In this document: piece by piece, positions 20,701-32,330 of the stretch
How positions within the stretch are numbered: the first letter of the stretch is position 1
Layout: every line of letters starts with the position of its first letter
Notes under the pieces: generated by a model
The model's database searches: none
What the model was told of the DNA's origin: nothing
The model's input: the letters and a program-made list of their open reading frames with translations, nothing else
Position numbers and translations under genes: made by a program
Origin: Plasmodiophora brassicae
Taxonomy: Eukaryota; Endomyxa: Phytomyxea; Phytomyxea; Plasmodiophorida
Direction of reading: 5' to 3'
Assembly: GCA_036867785.1 (NCBI GenBank)
Contig: CP145412.1
Coordinates: 186,001 to 250,000 of the forward strand
DNA: 64,000 nt

Positions 20701-23700
20701 CGTCGCCGTCGTGCTCGGGAACCTGTCGCAGTACTCGGTGCTGGCGCCAGCGTCTCCCTGCCGGTTTGCAATTCGGTTGACAGGCGGCGGTGCAGGCCAT
20801 GATCGCGGCCGCGTCCGTCGAGCAGGCGCAGCCGTTCAACCCGGAGACGTCGGGCATGGTGCCGCTTTTCGTCCGGTTCCTAACGTCGTCGAACCCGCTG
20901 ATTGCATCGCTGGCGTTCATGGGTACCGTCGTTGTCGTCGTTCGTCGTCGGCATCCCCGTTGTTTCCCTGAACGAGTGTGCAGGCATGTCGGCGCCGTCG
21001 AAAACAGGGCCGGCCTTGATCTACATGCTTCGCGACGACGCGATGGACCTGCTCGCGAAACTGGGCGCCACCAGGGAGGAGCTCGTTCTGCGGATGCTGG
21101 CCATGGCGCTGAACGTCGGTCGCGTCCGCGTGCCCAGGGCGAAACGGTCTAACCGAGCGTCATGCAGTTGATATCGTCGAACGGGGCGAACTCGCCGTTC
21201 CTGAAGGGGCGCAACCTGACCGGGTTCGATGCGCTCTTCGGGTTCGCCAAGTTCGACAGCGTCGCCATTCGCTGGGCGGCGCTGAAAACCGTGAACAACA
21301 TGATCACCGAGAAGTCGTTCAACGTCAAAGGGTACCGTTGCAGCCGTAAACGTTGCAACAAACCGCGTCCCGACGCGTTCGACGACAGGTTCGTGCTGAA
21401 GAAGGAGTACGTCGACACGCTCGTGGAGGTGGCCACGACGAACATCGACACGGATTTCGGGTTCAAGGCGCGCTTCATGGCGCTCGGCATCTTCGCCCAG
21501 CTGGCGTTCTATCAGGTGCGGGTCACACAGACTGTCCCGCGCTCCCCTTTGTCTGAAGCGACGCTCGATTCCAGGCGTACCACGACGTGCTTCTTCGTCC
21601 CGACATACTCCGCATCACGCTGGACACGTTGAAGGCCGCCCAGGTATACAGTGACCTGGCGTCCCGCGTGCGTCCGTCTGAGACCCGGTCGCAGAGGACG
21701 ATCTCGAAGACGACCAGCGATCGACTGAACAAGGAGCAGGTTCACTCGCAATCGGTAGCGTATTCGCTAAACGCGAGAACGGGCCCCGCTTGGTTGACGT
21801 GCGGTTTGGGGGCAGAGTCAGGACGACCGCGACGATGACGACTCGGAGGCGAACACGGCCGGGTACTGCCCAGCAGAACGAACGGGCAACACGCCAGTGA
21901 CGGGTGCTGTGCAGGGGCCATGGGGAGCTGGACCTGACGAAGGCGATGGTGTCCGACGATCCGGTCCTCAGCGTCCTGCTCGCCAGGGACCGGGACGCGG
22001 TCGCCGAGGCGAACGCCGCGTCGACGTTGGCGAACCTGGCCATGAACCCGTCCTGCTATCCAGGGCTGCTGACGTCGCAGGCGATCGAGATCCTGACGAA
22101 CTTCGTCAACTGTTCGCTGTCGAACCCGGTGAACCAGAGCATGGCCGCGGAGACGCTCTGCAACCTGGTCTTCGCGCTCACGCCCACCATGATCAGGCAG
22201 TCGCAGTTCTTCAGCATGACGAACGTCGCCGACGTCATGGAGGCGCTGCTGAAGTACGGCAGCGGGCCGAACGCCATCCTGACCGAGCGCTACATGGCGG
22301 TGGCCCTGTGCCGCCTGACCTGCCATCCCGACTTCAAGGTCTTCTCCTACGACCGCCCGTTCTTCGAGTCGCGCTGCCTGCCCGCCATGCTGCGGTCGCC
22401 GGACGCGCTGACGCAGAAGTTCACGTTCCTCGCCCTGGTCAACATCGTCCTGAAGGCCGACAACCTCCGTACGTCGAACGTCGCCCAGGCGGGTTGCGGG
22501 GCGCGCTGCTGACGTCTGCGCCGCAGTCGAGCTGATGGAGAAGGAGAACTTCGTGTCGCTGCTGCTGGCGTACATTCAGGCGCGCGACCGGTCGACGAAA
22601 TGGCTCTGCCTGAAGTCGCTGATGACGCTGCTGCAGTGCGGCCAGGTCCGGGACTGCACGCGCGCAATGATTGCGCGCGTGCGCCTGCTGACGCGCACCC
22701 GGGTGGCACAGGGCGCCAGGTACCTGTCGAAGGACGAGTACATCTCGACGCTGCTCGACCTGTGCTTCACGGACGACAAGCCGATCTTCACGTGCGTCGC
22801 CCACATCATCCACTCGTTCGTGAAGCAGGAAGGGTCCATTGCCCTGCGGGGCAAGTCGGACCACCTGATCCCCGCCCTGGCGCACCTGTCCACGTGCGCC
22901 GACGAAACCACGGGTGCGTGGTGCACGCGCCCGCTGCTTGGTGACGAGGCTCATGGTCGGACAGCGATGCTCGGATCGGAAACGCTGGGCATGTTCCTGG
23001 ACTCTCGGGAGAGCATGGACATGCTGCTCGAGTGCTCCAGCGAAGGTTTCGGTGCTGTGCTGGCGCTGCTTCGTAGCCCGAAGGAGAAGCTGCGCGTCCA
23101 GTCGCTGTACTCTCTGGTCGGTGCCCCCTGGCCGTTGTTCCTTGCCGCCCCCGGCCAACGTTTGCCCAGGCGGCGATATCGCATAACCCAGAGTATGCGA
23201 ACGAGATCGTGGTGCAAAAGGGGCTGAAGTTCGTCTGCGACCTGATCCTGGCCGACACGATCGGCGACGCCATGGACTGCGTCCACATTCTTCGGAACGT
23301 GGCGCGCAACGTCGCCAACCACCACGAGTTCGTCCAGTGCAACGGCATCGAGTGCCTCGACGTCCTGTCCAAACACAGGACCGTGGACGGCGACCAGAAG
23401 GTCGGCGTCGGCGCGCGTCTGTCGTGACGCGCGCCTTGACGTCGTCGATGCTCAGGTCCAGCAGCTCATATCGCAGGCGTTATCCGATATTGCCCACTAC
23501 TTCGAGGAGTACCAGCTCGGTCCCGAGCGCCTGCGTATCCTTGTCACTGCCATGGTGCATCCGATCCGGTCAGCGAACCTTCGTCCAGCTGCGCCCCACC
23601 CTACTCCTAACACCGCAAATGTTCAGGGCTATCGATCAGGCTGGCGGGTCCAACATCGACGCGTCCATCGTCGAGCTGTCGATCTTCGCGCTCAACTCGC

Positions 23701-25233
23701 TCCTCGTCAACGACGACTGCAAATGGTTCGCTGCAGAGGCCGGCGTCGTGCACCCGCTGATGTACATCTACGAGACCACGCCCGATCAGCGCCTTCGTCG
23801 CGTGTCGCTGGCGCTGCTGCTCAGCCTGGTCGAGTGCACGCGCACGCAGGTCGCGTTCGCCAGGCAGGGCGGCGTCACGCTGCTTCGCGACATGGCGCTC
23901 AGCAAGGTGTGCTTCCTCGCGCTGCACATCCTGGCCGCTCTTGTTAAACGGCTGCACAGGACCTGGTCCTAAAGAAGAAGGCGTGCCGCGCGTTCTCCAA
24001 GATGTCCTCGAACGCGGCCGTGCAGACGCTGTTCGTCGAGTTCAAGATCCTGCCGATCCTCATGGTCATACGCAGCCATGCCGATCTCGAATGCCGCCGC
24101 CTGGCTCTGGACACGTTGCTGTCCGTCCTGGACAACGGTAACGCGTGTGTGCTCGACGCCCGCCTGCGACGGTCGATGAACGCGCGCCCGTAGACGAAGT
24201 GCAGGCGCACATCTCGAAGGACGACGAGGTCGTGAACACGGTGCTGGCGCTGTCCAAGTTCGGGATCAGCACCGAAGTGAAAGCGCGAGCGACGCGCATC
24301 CTCGTCTCGCTGGCGCAGCGTAAGCGCGCTGCGCTGTACTCGAAGAACAACGAACAGCATCGGCAGCGCGCGGCACGATCGCTGGCCAGGCCCAGCTTGA
24401 CGGCACTTCAGTCGTCGTTCTCAACAGCCGCCGACGGCAACCGGTCGTACGTCCGCGAAACCAGGGAAGTCGCGTCTAACGTGTACGTGTACAGGTCGAC
24501 GACGACGACGACGACGACGACGGCACTGTCTGACAGCGAACGGAATTCGACGGTGGAACTGTCGGGCGGTAACAATTCATCGTCGAATCATCTGGCAGTC
24601 ATCACCGAGGACCGCTCTGCCGAATCCGCACCGGATGCTGCGTCGACCATGCCTGCTAACACAGTCGCCCTGACGACGTCCGCATCAGATCGTGATGATC
24701 ATGCACTGGAGCGCCCAGCGGCAGCACCTGCCCATCCGTCGGCCGAGGACCTCACTGCCGACTCAGCACCCGATCCTGCTTGTCGCGAGACGCCCGTGCC
24801 TTCCAGTCCATCCGTTCCTGAGCGCCCATCGGAAGCGGCTGCCGCTCCTTCTGCCGCACCGTTACCGACAGAGCAACCAGCGACGTCTGAGCCTTCGTCG
24901 GGGCCCCTGCCTCCAGCACCGATGATGGTAGATGGCAGACTATCACCGGTGCCAGTTCCCGACGCTGTTATCGATGCGAAGGACGGCGGTACAGGTCCTG
25001 TGTTCGAACAACGCGCAACGGCATCGTCGACGGAATCACCAGACGCCGCTCCTGCTGTTGCTGCTCCAAGCACGACGACTGCGAGTGGTGAACCGGCTTC
25101 CGCACCGCCCGTCCTAGACATACCTGATGAGGAACCCGCCAACTTGGACGCAGGTTCCCTAGACCTGGGCCAGGCCTCCGGCGCGGCAAGCCCGCCCGAT
25201 AAGGACCCAGCTGGCTCAGGGCCCTCTAACTAA
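14736..25233 (+). CDS. Giant armadillo-repeat protein
   Basis: A single gene of over 20 exons encodes well over 2500 residues, nearly all armadillo repeats. It starts at the ATG at 14736 with an acidic N-terminus; the first intron is 14904-14963. Repeat signatures recur in almost every exon: YAALCLGNIAAHPE, VQMHAANTLASLASNPDS, VRQGATRALANLSSNRA, RYCLALMLANLSGNLENHEF, and many more to VKARATRILVSLAQRKR. From about 24390 the protein becomes Ser/Thr/Pro/Ala-rich and disordered and ends with GPSN at 25233. It looks like the large Vac8-like ARM proteins of flagellates, which act as scaffolds; no enzymatic domain is visible. Introns carry CTAAC or CTGAC branch sites. One intron (15543-15651) uses a GC donor, which restores the expected DTQRYAIMAVANLA. 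Individual exon edges in the middle of the gene are not all resolved. Confidence 0.8.
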
Positions 25234-25960
25234 GCCTTTCACACACCCTGCCGCGTAGCACTAGTAAACGAGTGGGTTTATGGTCGGGCTTGGCGGCGCA
25301 CCCGCTTAGGGATAGTCGGGTGGACGGTGACGAACCTGCGAAGGTTATAGAGCCGACGGGGTGCACTGCGCGGCGCCATCCGCCTCGCCCGCATTGGACG
25401 CCGCTTCTGCTTCGGACGCGCCGGCATCCGGGGCCGTTGCCGCACCAGGATCGGGCCGAACACAGCCGTCGCCATCTCGCGCGATATCCACAACGTCGGG
25501 CTCGACGCTGTCAGTCGACGCGACCGTCGCAGACCTCGCTTCCCGATACTCGCCGCCGGCTTCGACATCGTTCGTTTCATGGATCGAACCGGGTTTTGCC
25601 CGACCTGTTGTTGTTGCCACTCCCGTCGGCTGCCCCCCCCCCCCCCCCCCCCCAGCGGGCACTGATTAACGTCGACATTGATCCGCAATCCGGTCAGTGA
25701 CGCTGGACGAACTTTAGGCCGCCGGAGCCGGTCCCGTCTGCAACGCGCCTCGAAGTTTGGGGCGATTTTCGCGGCGCGTTTTCGGCAGAGCGCGCCGCGT
25801 TTGATGATCCATCGGTTCGCACGGCCCGAAGCGGCGACGTCCGAGGGGGCGCGCGAGTCGCTGCGCCGGGCGGCGGACGTCAATGTCGGCGGTTGCGTGT
25901 CGAGTCGGCGGCGAGGTTGGGTGTGGCTGACGGTCGTCTTGCTCGGAAGGATGGCGATGG
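25234..25960. other. Intergenic region with Ala/Pro-rich open frame
   Basis: This gap lies between the armadillo gene and the cyclophilin. A 102-codon frame (25361-25669) rich in Ala, Ser and Pro begins at a GTG and ends through the poly-C run. It has no domain and is probably not a gene. Confidence 0.4.
25633..25653 (+). repeat. C21 homopolymer tract
   Basis: An uninterrupted run of 21 cytosines (21 guanines on the other strand). Such tracts are length-unstable and can form i-motif or G-quadruplex structures. Exact length may be a sequencing estimate. Confidence 0.9.
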
Positions 25961-27040
25961 CATGCGCAAGGCAACCCTGACCGCCCTGGTCGTGATATGC
26001 GTCGTCGTGCTGGCGCTGGTGCTGTTCGTCTCGCTACAGCGGATGCCCATCGTATGCTGGGCGCGGTGCGTCGTCGCTGGTCGTCCTTTGACGCGTTCGC
26101 GACAGAAACCGGTTGCCAACGTGCGCACGGATTGGGTGGACCCGCGCATGGCCTCGAATGGCAGAGGGCTTCCTGAGGTCACCCATCGGACGTACTTCGA
26201 CATTGAAATCGATGGCGAATACGTTGGACGCATCGTCATGGTATTCTCCCTAATTTCCACGTATGTGGCTGCTGCTCTGCTGACCGTCATCTGCAGGGCT
26301 TGTTCGGGAAGACCGTTCCCAAGACAGTTGAGAACTTTTTCGTCCTGTGCTCGGGCGAACGTGGCCCCAAGTTGCACTATACCGGGTACCGTGCCACGTG
26401 TCAACGACGAATCGCCACCGCCCTGCTGACGCGCGCCCTGTGCCAGGATGCAATTTCACCGCATCATTCCTGGGTTCATTGTCCAAGGCGGCGACATTGG
26501 TGGGGATATGGCGCTGCGATGTGCTAGGCGCCGCCTGATCGAGCGTTCGTTGTACAGTGAACCGAGACGGTACCGGGTCGATTAGCATTTTCGGCGGCGA
26601 GCAGTTCGACGACGAACAGGCTGGCCTTGAACTCAAGCACGACCGCCCGTACCTGCTGCAAATGGCCAACGCCGGTCTGTGGGGCCATTGCTGCAGCTCC
26701 CTGACGCGGACCGACGATCTTGTCACACAGGACCGAACACGAATGGCTGCCAGTTCTGTTTCATGCTGAATCCGGCGCCGCACCTCAACGGTAATGGCTG
26801 AACAGATTTGTCCCGCGATGTGCCTAAAGCCTCCTAGGTCACCACGTCATATTCGGAGAGGTTCTATCTGGGTTCGAGGTTGTCGACCAGATGTCGGTCC
26901 CTTCCGCAACGTTCCGTTGTGCCGATTTCTGACCACGTGCTCTCTATAGGGGCCTCGCTGGGGATCATCTCGAGAAGCCAACCAAGTCCGTCGTTGTCGT
27001 CGAAAGCGGCGTTGTTCAGCCATCCCCCGTTAAGCAATGA
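25961..27040 (+). CDS. Membrane-anchored cyclophilin (peptidyl-prolyl isomerase)
   Basis: Eight exons with seven short introns encode a cyclophilin-fold prolyl isomerase behind an N-terminal transmembrane or signal-anchor segment ([18 protein letters not shown]). The isomerase domain starts [20 protein letters not shown] and continues [20 protein letters not shown]. It then has [18 protein letters not shown] (catalytic FHRIIPGF with the active arginine), [31 protein letters not shown] and [17 protein letters not shown]. All the usual active-site words are present; the tryptophan of the cyclosporin site appears as HLNGHHVIF rather than W-L-D-G-K-H-V-V-F. Splice phases join every block without gaps. 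It probably acts in the lumen of the secretory pathway as a folding catalyst. The stop is at 27038-27040. Confidence 0.9.
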
Positions 27041-27374
27041 ACCAACGCGTTGCTGGATCCGTCGCCGTTCCGTCTGAGCCTCACGCTCGTGAAGATGTGC
27101 AGCGACCTCCCAAATTACTGTTTGTGCTTTGCCCGCCGTCATCGCGTCGTCGTCGTCGTCGTCAGCTCCTGGGACGCACGACGTGCGGCAAGATGCTGAA
27201 TTCGCCGGTGGTGGTCGTTGCGCGGGACTGGTGACCCGTTCTGTAGGCCCCGATGATCATGGTCATGACTCACGACAGGGTCGGCGTGACGTCCTGCCTA
27301 CCTGCAAGTGATGCACGTTCCGTCAGTTCGATAACAATCTCGCGAATCTGAGGCAGGTATCATTGTCGCTGGCC

Positions 27375-27890
27375 ATGTCGCTCGCCGCCCCGTGTGTGGT
27401 GGTGCTCCTTGCTATCGCTGCTGTCCAGCCTTCTGCAACACAATTCGCGCCGGCCACGCCCGGTACTGGGTCCGATTCGACACGACTGCCTGGGACGACG
27501 CTATCCACGCCTGTCGTGGGCTCCAGGAACTGGCGTGCTCCGTCGACCGATACTGGCAATAGTGGCACGCCGTCACCTCATCCGTTGTCGCTTCAGGACG
27601 ACCTGTCGTCGGCGCCACCAGCGGTCCAGATCCTGCACGAGCGCGCCGCCGAGGAGCTGAGCGCGGACGACCAGGAGGCTCTCGCCGTGCTGGAGGCTCG
27701 CCAGTGGGCCGACCAGCACAGGCGGGACAGCATCCACAGCAACCTTCGCGGCCAGTTCCAGAACCTGGACACGACCTACGGCCGCCTGCAGACGAACGCC
27801 GCCGATACCGCCCAGCGTGCGTTCGACTCCAACGCCGACCACGCCTACCAGCTCAGCAACGACAACCTCGTCGCCGCACGTACCACGTAA
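27375..27890 (+). CDS. Small secreted protein, helical C-terminus
   Basis: A single-exon frame of 171 codons starts at the ATG at 27375. An open reading without ATG extends 12 nt upstream, but the internal ATG gives a clean signal peptide (APCVVVLLAIAAVQPSA). The mature part has a Thr/Ser/Gly/Pro-rich stretch (about residues 23-75), then a charged, heptad-like helical region. That region includes ILHERAAEELSADDQEALAV and ARQWADQHRRDSIHSNLR and then many Asn, Asp and Gln. There are no cysteines in the mature part. A polyadenylation-like aataaa follows the stop by 9 bases. No family recognised. Upstream (27041-27374) is non-coding, with a short cgt microsatellite near 27145. Confidence 0.6.
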   Translation: MSLAAPCVVVLLAIAAVQPSATQFAPATPGTGSDSTRLPGTTLSTPVVGSRNWRAPSTDTGNSGTPSPHPLSLQDDLSSAPPAVQILHERAAEELSADDQEALAVLEARQWADQHRRDSIHSNLRGQFQNLDTTYGRLQTNAADTAQRAFDSNADHAYQLSNDNLVAARTT

Positions 27891-27896
27891 TCCCCT

Positions 27897-28002
27897 CCAA
27901 TAAAGTACACGCCGCGTCCGTTGGCCTGTCTCCCATTGTCCAGGCAAACACGGCGTGTGTGTGTAGCGCGCCCTAATGTCCGCCGCGACGCGTACTTTAT
28001 TG
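27897..28002. terminator. Inverted repeat carrying aataaa on both strands
   Basis: The word caataaagtac followed by GC-rich bases at about 27897-27917 recurs as its reverse complement at about 27985-28002. The left arm supplies a poly(A) signal (27899-27904) for the secreted-protein gene; the right arm supplies the same hexamer on the minus strand. The spacer is about 70 bp. Confidence 0.5.
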
Positions 28003-28070
28003 CAGCTCGCCCTAATCGTCGTGGCCGGCCCCCAAAAAGCGACGCAGGAAAGCGGCGGGGACTCCGCGGC

Positions 28071-30704
28071 ATGCAGCTGCAGGTCGATGGCGTGCGACGG
28101 GCGATCGTCGCGCTGTCGTCGCCGTCCTCGCCGGACGACGTCAACGCCGCCAACGCGTTCCTGATGCGGTACACGGCGTCGTCGTCGGACGCGTTCGCCG
28201 TCTGCACGACGTTGCTGCTGGGCGGCGACGACGACGTCGTGGCGCAGGGCGCCGCCTACGTCCTCCATGCGGCGGTGCAGAGCCGTTCCGACGGGCTGTC
28301 GGTCAGCGATCGCCGGCAGCTGATCCAGGTCCTTCTGGGCGTTGTTCGCCGACGACGTGCGTCGTCGTCGAAGCAGTTCATCCAGAAGTTGTCGCAATCG
28401 ATTGGGTGCCTGGCCGTTTCGGGGCCGCTGGACGACGCGACCTCCCTGCTGGACTCGCTGATGATGTCGCCCGACGACGTCACAATCGTGGCGTCGTTTC
28501 TGGAAGCAATGCCGTCGTCCAAGAAAGCGCATTCCCAGCGCCAGATGCTGAAGCACGCCGTTCTCGCCCGTCGCGATACGTTTCTGAACCTTCTTCGACA
28601 TTCCCCGCCCCACGCCGCCATCGAATGCATCGCCCGGGCTCAGGTCTCCGATTGCAACCTTCTGTCAACGCTGTCGGCGCTGTCCAACGCGCAGGTTCTC
28701 GATCTCGTCATCTCGGCGTTGCCATCGTCAACCACGGCGGTCGAGATCCTGACGGACGCGATTCGAAACGAGGGCGTCTCCGAAACGTTGCGGGCGTTCG
28801 CGTCGTCGCGGCCGACGGTGGACCGCATTCACCTGGCGCTGAAGTCTGCCGCTGACGATCACGTCCGGCACGCCCTGGTCGTGCTGTGCTCGGCGATGCC
28901 CGCCGAAACGACGTCCGGCGCCTGGATCGACCTCGTCATGGGCATTACGCGCAGCATGACCGTTCGTGAAGCGGACGTCTGCAGCGATTTCTGGCTGGAA
29001 CTGCTAACGCTGTCGCTGGATGACATCCCGGCGCCGTTCCACGCGGGCACTCTGGCGTCCGTCCTGGTCGTCCATATGCAACTCCGGGATGGGGACGAAT
29101 GGGAGGAGCATCGAGCAGCGTTCCGGGACGGCCAGGCTGTCGACCTCTGCGTCAGCATGTACTACGCTCTCGGCGACGGTGCTGACGTCTTCTGTTGCGC
29201 GATGCGTTTCCTCCTCTGATGTACTGTCCGTTAGGGTTCCTGAACGACGAGGTCCTCAGGCGATTGCAGGCGCCAACGTCTTGGCACGAAGCGGAGGTCG
29301 CGTTCCACGTGCTGGAGTCGATCGCACCCGCCGTTACGGGCGGGTCCCCTATCCTGGCCGCGCTGCTGGACGTTTCAGTCGCGTACCTCGCCACCAGAGA
29401 CGGTATAAATGCACACGCCATCGATAATGCGGCCGTGCATCTTATTCCAAGATCGCACAGTTCCGGTACTCGTGCGAGGCGCCGCGCGTGTCCTGTCCTC
29501 GTTTCCTGTCGCTCGTGCTCTTGAACCTGTTCTCACCGTGTTTCCAACGTCGAATGATGACGCCGCAGACGCTCTGTCTCTGGCCGCCTTTCGATGCGCG
29601 ATGCGCCGGGCGCCCGATGGACCTTTGTCGCAGACTGTGCTCAGTGCGTTGCCCCCCTGCATTGTCCGAGGTTACCAGCCGTCTTCGTCGACCCTGTGCG
29701 CGTCCCATATCGCGAGCGCGACGGTCTCTCTACTGTGGCCGTCGTCCAGTTCGTCTCCCCACGATCTTCTCACCGCCGTAATCAACGAGCTTCACGCGGC
29801 CGCGCCTACTCACCCAAACGCGCTCTACATGTGGGCCTCGCTGTATCGCGTTTGCTGATCTGCCCGCTGACGCCACCGTCCCCTCAGGCTGGCGAGTATC
29901 GTGTCGCATGCCAGTGGCCGCTCCGGTGTCGAGTCATTGCTCCACGCCACGATTGTGCTCCTGCCTCGGTGCACCGCAGCGCCTGCTGCCCTCGCCGCTG
30001 TCGCGATCCCAGTCATCCGCTCGCTGGAAGCGTCTGACGTGTCGGCAGCGTCGTCGCTGATCGCCGTTCTGCAGCACGCTGCGCTGGAAGGATCAGTGGA
30101 TTGCATGCGCGCGCTTGGCGTAGCGGCGTCCAATTTGCACAGCTGCCATCATCTGCTCGACAGTTTTGTCGGTCGCGTCCTGGACGCGTCCATTCGAAAC
30201 GCCGACATGGCGTGCGCGTTTGTTGCATTCGGTGCCTCGCTGGGGACTCGGGATCACCGTTTCCTGCTGTTCGCTCTATCTGTGGTCAGTCCCGACCATT
30301 GCGACGATCGTGACTTGTCGGTAGCGGCTCTGGCCGTCTTCAACCACCTGCTGAACCGGTCCGCGTTATCCGAGGAACTGGCCGTCGCTCTCGCCCGACG
30401 CCTCCTCAACGGTATTGCACGCTGGGCCCCCAAACAACTATTAGGGAAGTACGCTGAAACGTTGTACTCCGCTATGAGGACAACCGGTGTTCGTGAAGAC
30501 CTTATCGCTGAAGCGCTCTCGAACATACCTGCTCGATGTCCAACGGACGACGAAATTCGCCTCGTCGCTGCGTCGTTCCGCGCCTTGACGGACGGCGACG
30601 GCAACCGGCGACGGTTCGCCGCCATGGTTGACGATCTGGCTGTGTGCTGCCGCTCGGACGCGGTGTCATTCGATTCTCTCCTGGCCTACCAGTTATTGTC
30701 TTAA
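28071..30704 (+). CDS. Importin-13/TNPO3-like karyopherin
   Basis: A HEAT-repeat nuclear transport receptor of about 830 residues. The N-terminus reads ANAFLMRYTASSSDAFAVCT and later QGAAYVLHAAVQ, which follows the first repeats of transportin-3 and importin-13 (a F-L..F..S..AW..C..LL pattern, then the YFAAQTL helix). Mid-protein, SWHEAEVAFHVLESIAPAV corresponds to the conserved W-x-x-x-E-A-x-L-x-x-x-x-x-I-A helix of that subfamily. The end, LLGKYAETLYSAM, resembles their final repeats. Three introns are supported by frame (near 29177-29232, 29406-29452 and 29843-29887). Such receptors carry cargoes such as SR proteins through nuclear pores with Ran-GTP. Subfamily assignment is moderate because HEAT repeats diverge quickly. 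Confidence 0.65.
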
Positions 30705-31206
30705 TCGACCTGCACTGTATTAACTATTGTCGGTATTATAAAGTGTCCTCCCCCACGAGAGCAGAACGATTGTGAGCCTGGGCAAGTTTGGCCATGCAAC
30801 CAACAGGGGCCCGAGGTGTTCGTGGACAATGGGATGACATGATCCTGCAGCGTCAGGATTTGCCAAGACGGGTCAAGCAATCCTCCCTTCCCGCCGCCAC
30901 CACCATTCCGCTCCGGTTCGCCATGGCATGCGACTCAATGCAGCAAACCTCAATCCTTCGGCCCGTCTCGCGCTATTGGTCACCGAGCTGGCGTCCTCGG
31001 CGGTGCCTCAGTGCGCGCGATGCGGCACAGTCAGGCAACGTTCATAACGAAATCGAGGGCATCAGCCGGCACGTCCGCCCAGAGCGCTGCTAAGCGACCC
31101 GCTGGAGTACTGCATCTCGCCTTCATACACTATAGTCCATTCCGGCACCGTAATAGGTTAGAGCTGGCTGCAGAATACAATGGTAGATAGACGGAACGGC
31201 CGGGCG
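30705..31206. other. Gap between convergent gene ends, nothing recognised
   Basis: About 500 bp between the karyopherin stop and the BLTP2 fragment stop. A 101-codon plus frame (30788-31093) has no domain and no splice context. I see no RNA gene or repeat. Confidence 0.4.
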
Positions 31207-32282
31207 CTACTCGTTGTTGGACCGCGTCTGCTGCTGCTGTGGATCGTTCCCGCTGGCATCGCTCGGCTTCGGCCTGTTCAGGCCGAACTTGGCCGTGAAC
31301 CGATCGCGCATCTTGTGCTCCTTCTCGGCGAGGCTCTTGACGGACGACGAGAACTTCTGCTTGATCAGCGACCGCGACTGCTTCAGCACGCTGCTCTGCA
31401 CGTGCGATTCGATCTTGCCGACGAGCTTGTCCCACGTCCACAGCTCGTGGTTGCACGAGAACGCGTCGATCACGACGTTCAGGTCGTCTGCAAACGGCAA
31501 CCGTCAGCGACATCCAACCAAGCCATGTGTGTCGCCGCGCCGACCCAGGTCGAAGAAACTGCCCCGGAACGAGATGAAGAACTCGAGCTCGCCAATGTGC
31601 AGGTACTTGAAATAGTTCTGCGTCACAGGCTGGGCCGGCGACGCGTCCTGCCCCAGCGCTGCCGACGACGCGGCATCGTTCGACGGCGCCTGCCTGAAAT
31701 CAAAGACCGACGCATCCGTCGAGTGCCTGGATAGGTCTTTGCCTCGTGGGCCGCCGTTTCGCGCGCTGTGCAGGATCATGGCAGGGCGCCTCGGGCGCAT
31801 GACGGCCTTCTGTTGGGCGCTGCTATAGCTGGAAGCGACCGAAGGGCCCGGGGTGCTCGAGACACTGTCGTCGACGTTGAAGTCCTTGGCGAGCAGCGAC
31901 TTCGGGTCGGCGCCGGCACGCTTGACAGCCGGGTCGGCGCTGGGGAAGAAGTAATCCCGCATCCAGGCGTAGTGCTGGGCGTGCACCTTGATGATCAGGG
32001 GGAACACCAGGCCGCGGCGTGAGTGCAATGGGCCAGACTGGGCAACTCGGACGGCGGCCTATCTTGGTTTCTTGGAGACGTTCGCGGGGAACCCTACACG
32101 ATCATGCATGAATGCCGGGCCTGGCGTGCGGGTAACTCTGCACATACCGATCACCTGGGCACGCACACGAACCATAAGCTCCAGACTGTCTTTCGCCATT
32201 TCCCATCGCGAATGCGGGGCGAGCACGTCCGGCCAGGGCGCATTCGGGGCCAGATTACGGACGCGAAACTCCTTGACGGTAC
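31207..32282 (-). pseudogene. BLTP2: BLTP2/SABRE/Hobbit 3' fragment (last ~300 codons)
   Basis: This is the C-terminal end of a bridge-like lipid transfer protein of the BLTP2 (KIAA0100, Hobbit, plant SABRE, yeast Fmp27) family, giant rods that move lipid at ER contact sites. Three exons read on the minus strand: about 32282-32155 (VKEFRVRNLAPNAPWPDVLA), 32037-31545 (GLVFPLIIKVHAQHYAWM then YFKYLHIGELEFFISFRGSF) and 31487-31207 (DDLNVVIDAFSCNHELWTWD then KLVGKIESHVQSSVLK). The block YFKYLHIGELEFFISF...LDDLNVVIDAF...WTWDKL matches the family's closing motif (SABRE: IKISQVELLVTYEG...LMDTF...GTWRRLF). Reading frame is intact to the stop. The remaining 2000 or so residues are absent: upstream sequence changes abruptly into a DNA-PKcs fragment on the other strand. 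Confidence 0.72.
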
Positions 32283-32330
32283 CTTGAAGGACACCGTCAG
32301 TCGGGCGCGCTCGTGGACAACCCACCGCCA

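Noticed and set aside
25361-25669. Ala/Pro-rich 102-codon gene through the C21 tract
   Set aside because: No ATG start, no domain, and the proline run is only the homopolymer read in frame.
31207-32282. VPS13 identity for the lipid-transfer fragment
   Set aside because: The closing block matches BLTP2/SABRE (IGELEFFISF, then W-x-x-L after L-x-x-x-I/M-D-x-F) and not VPS13 ATG2_C or PH-like ends.
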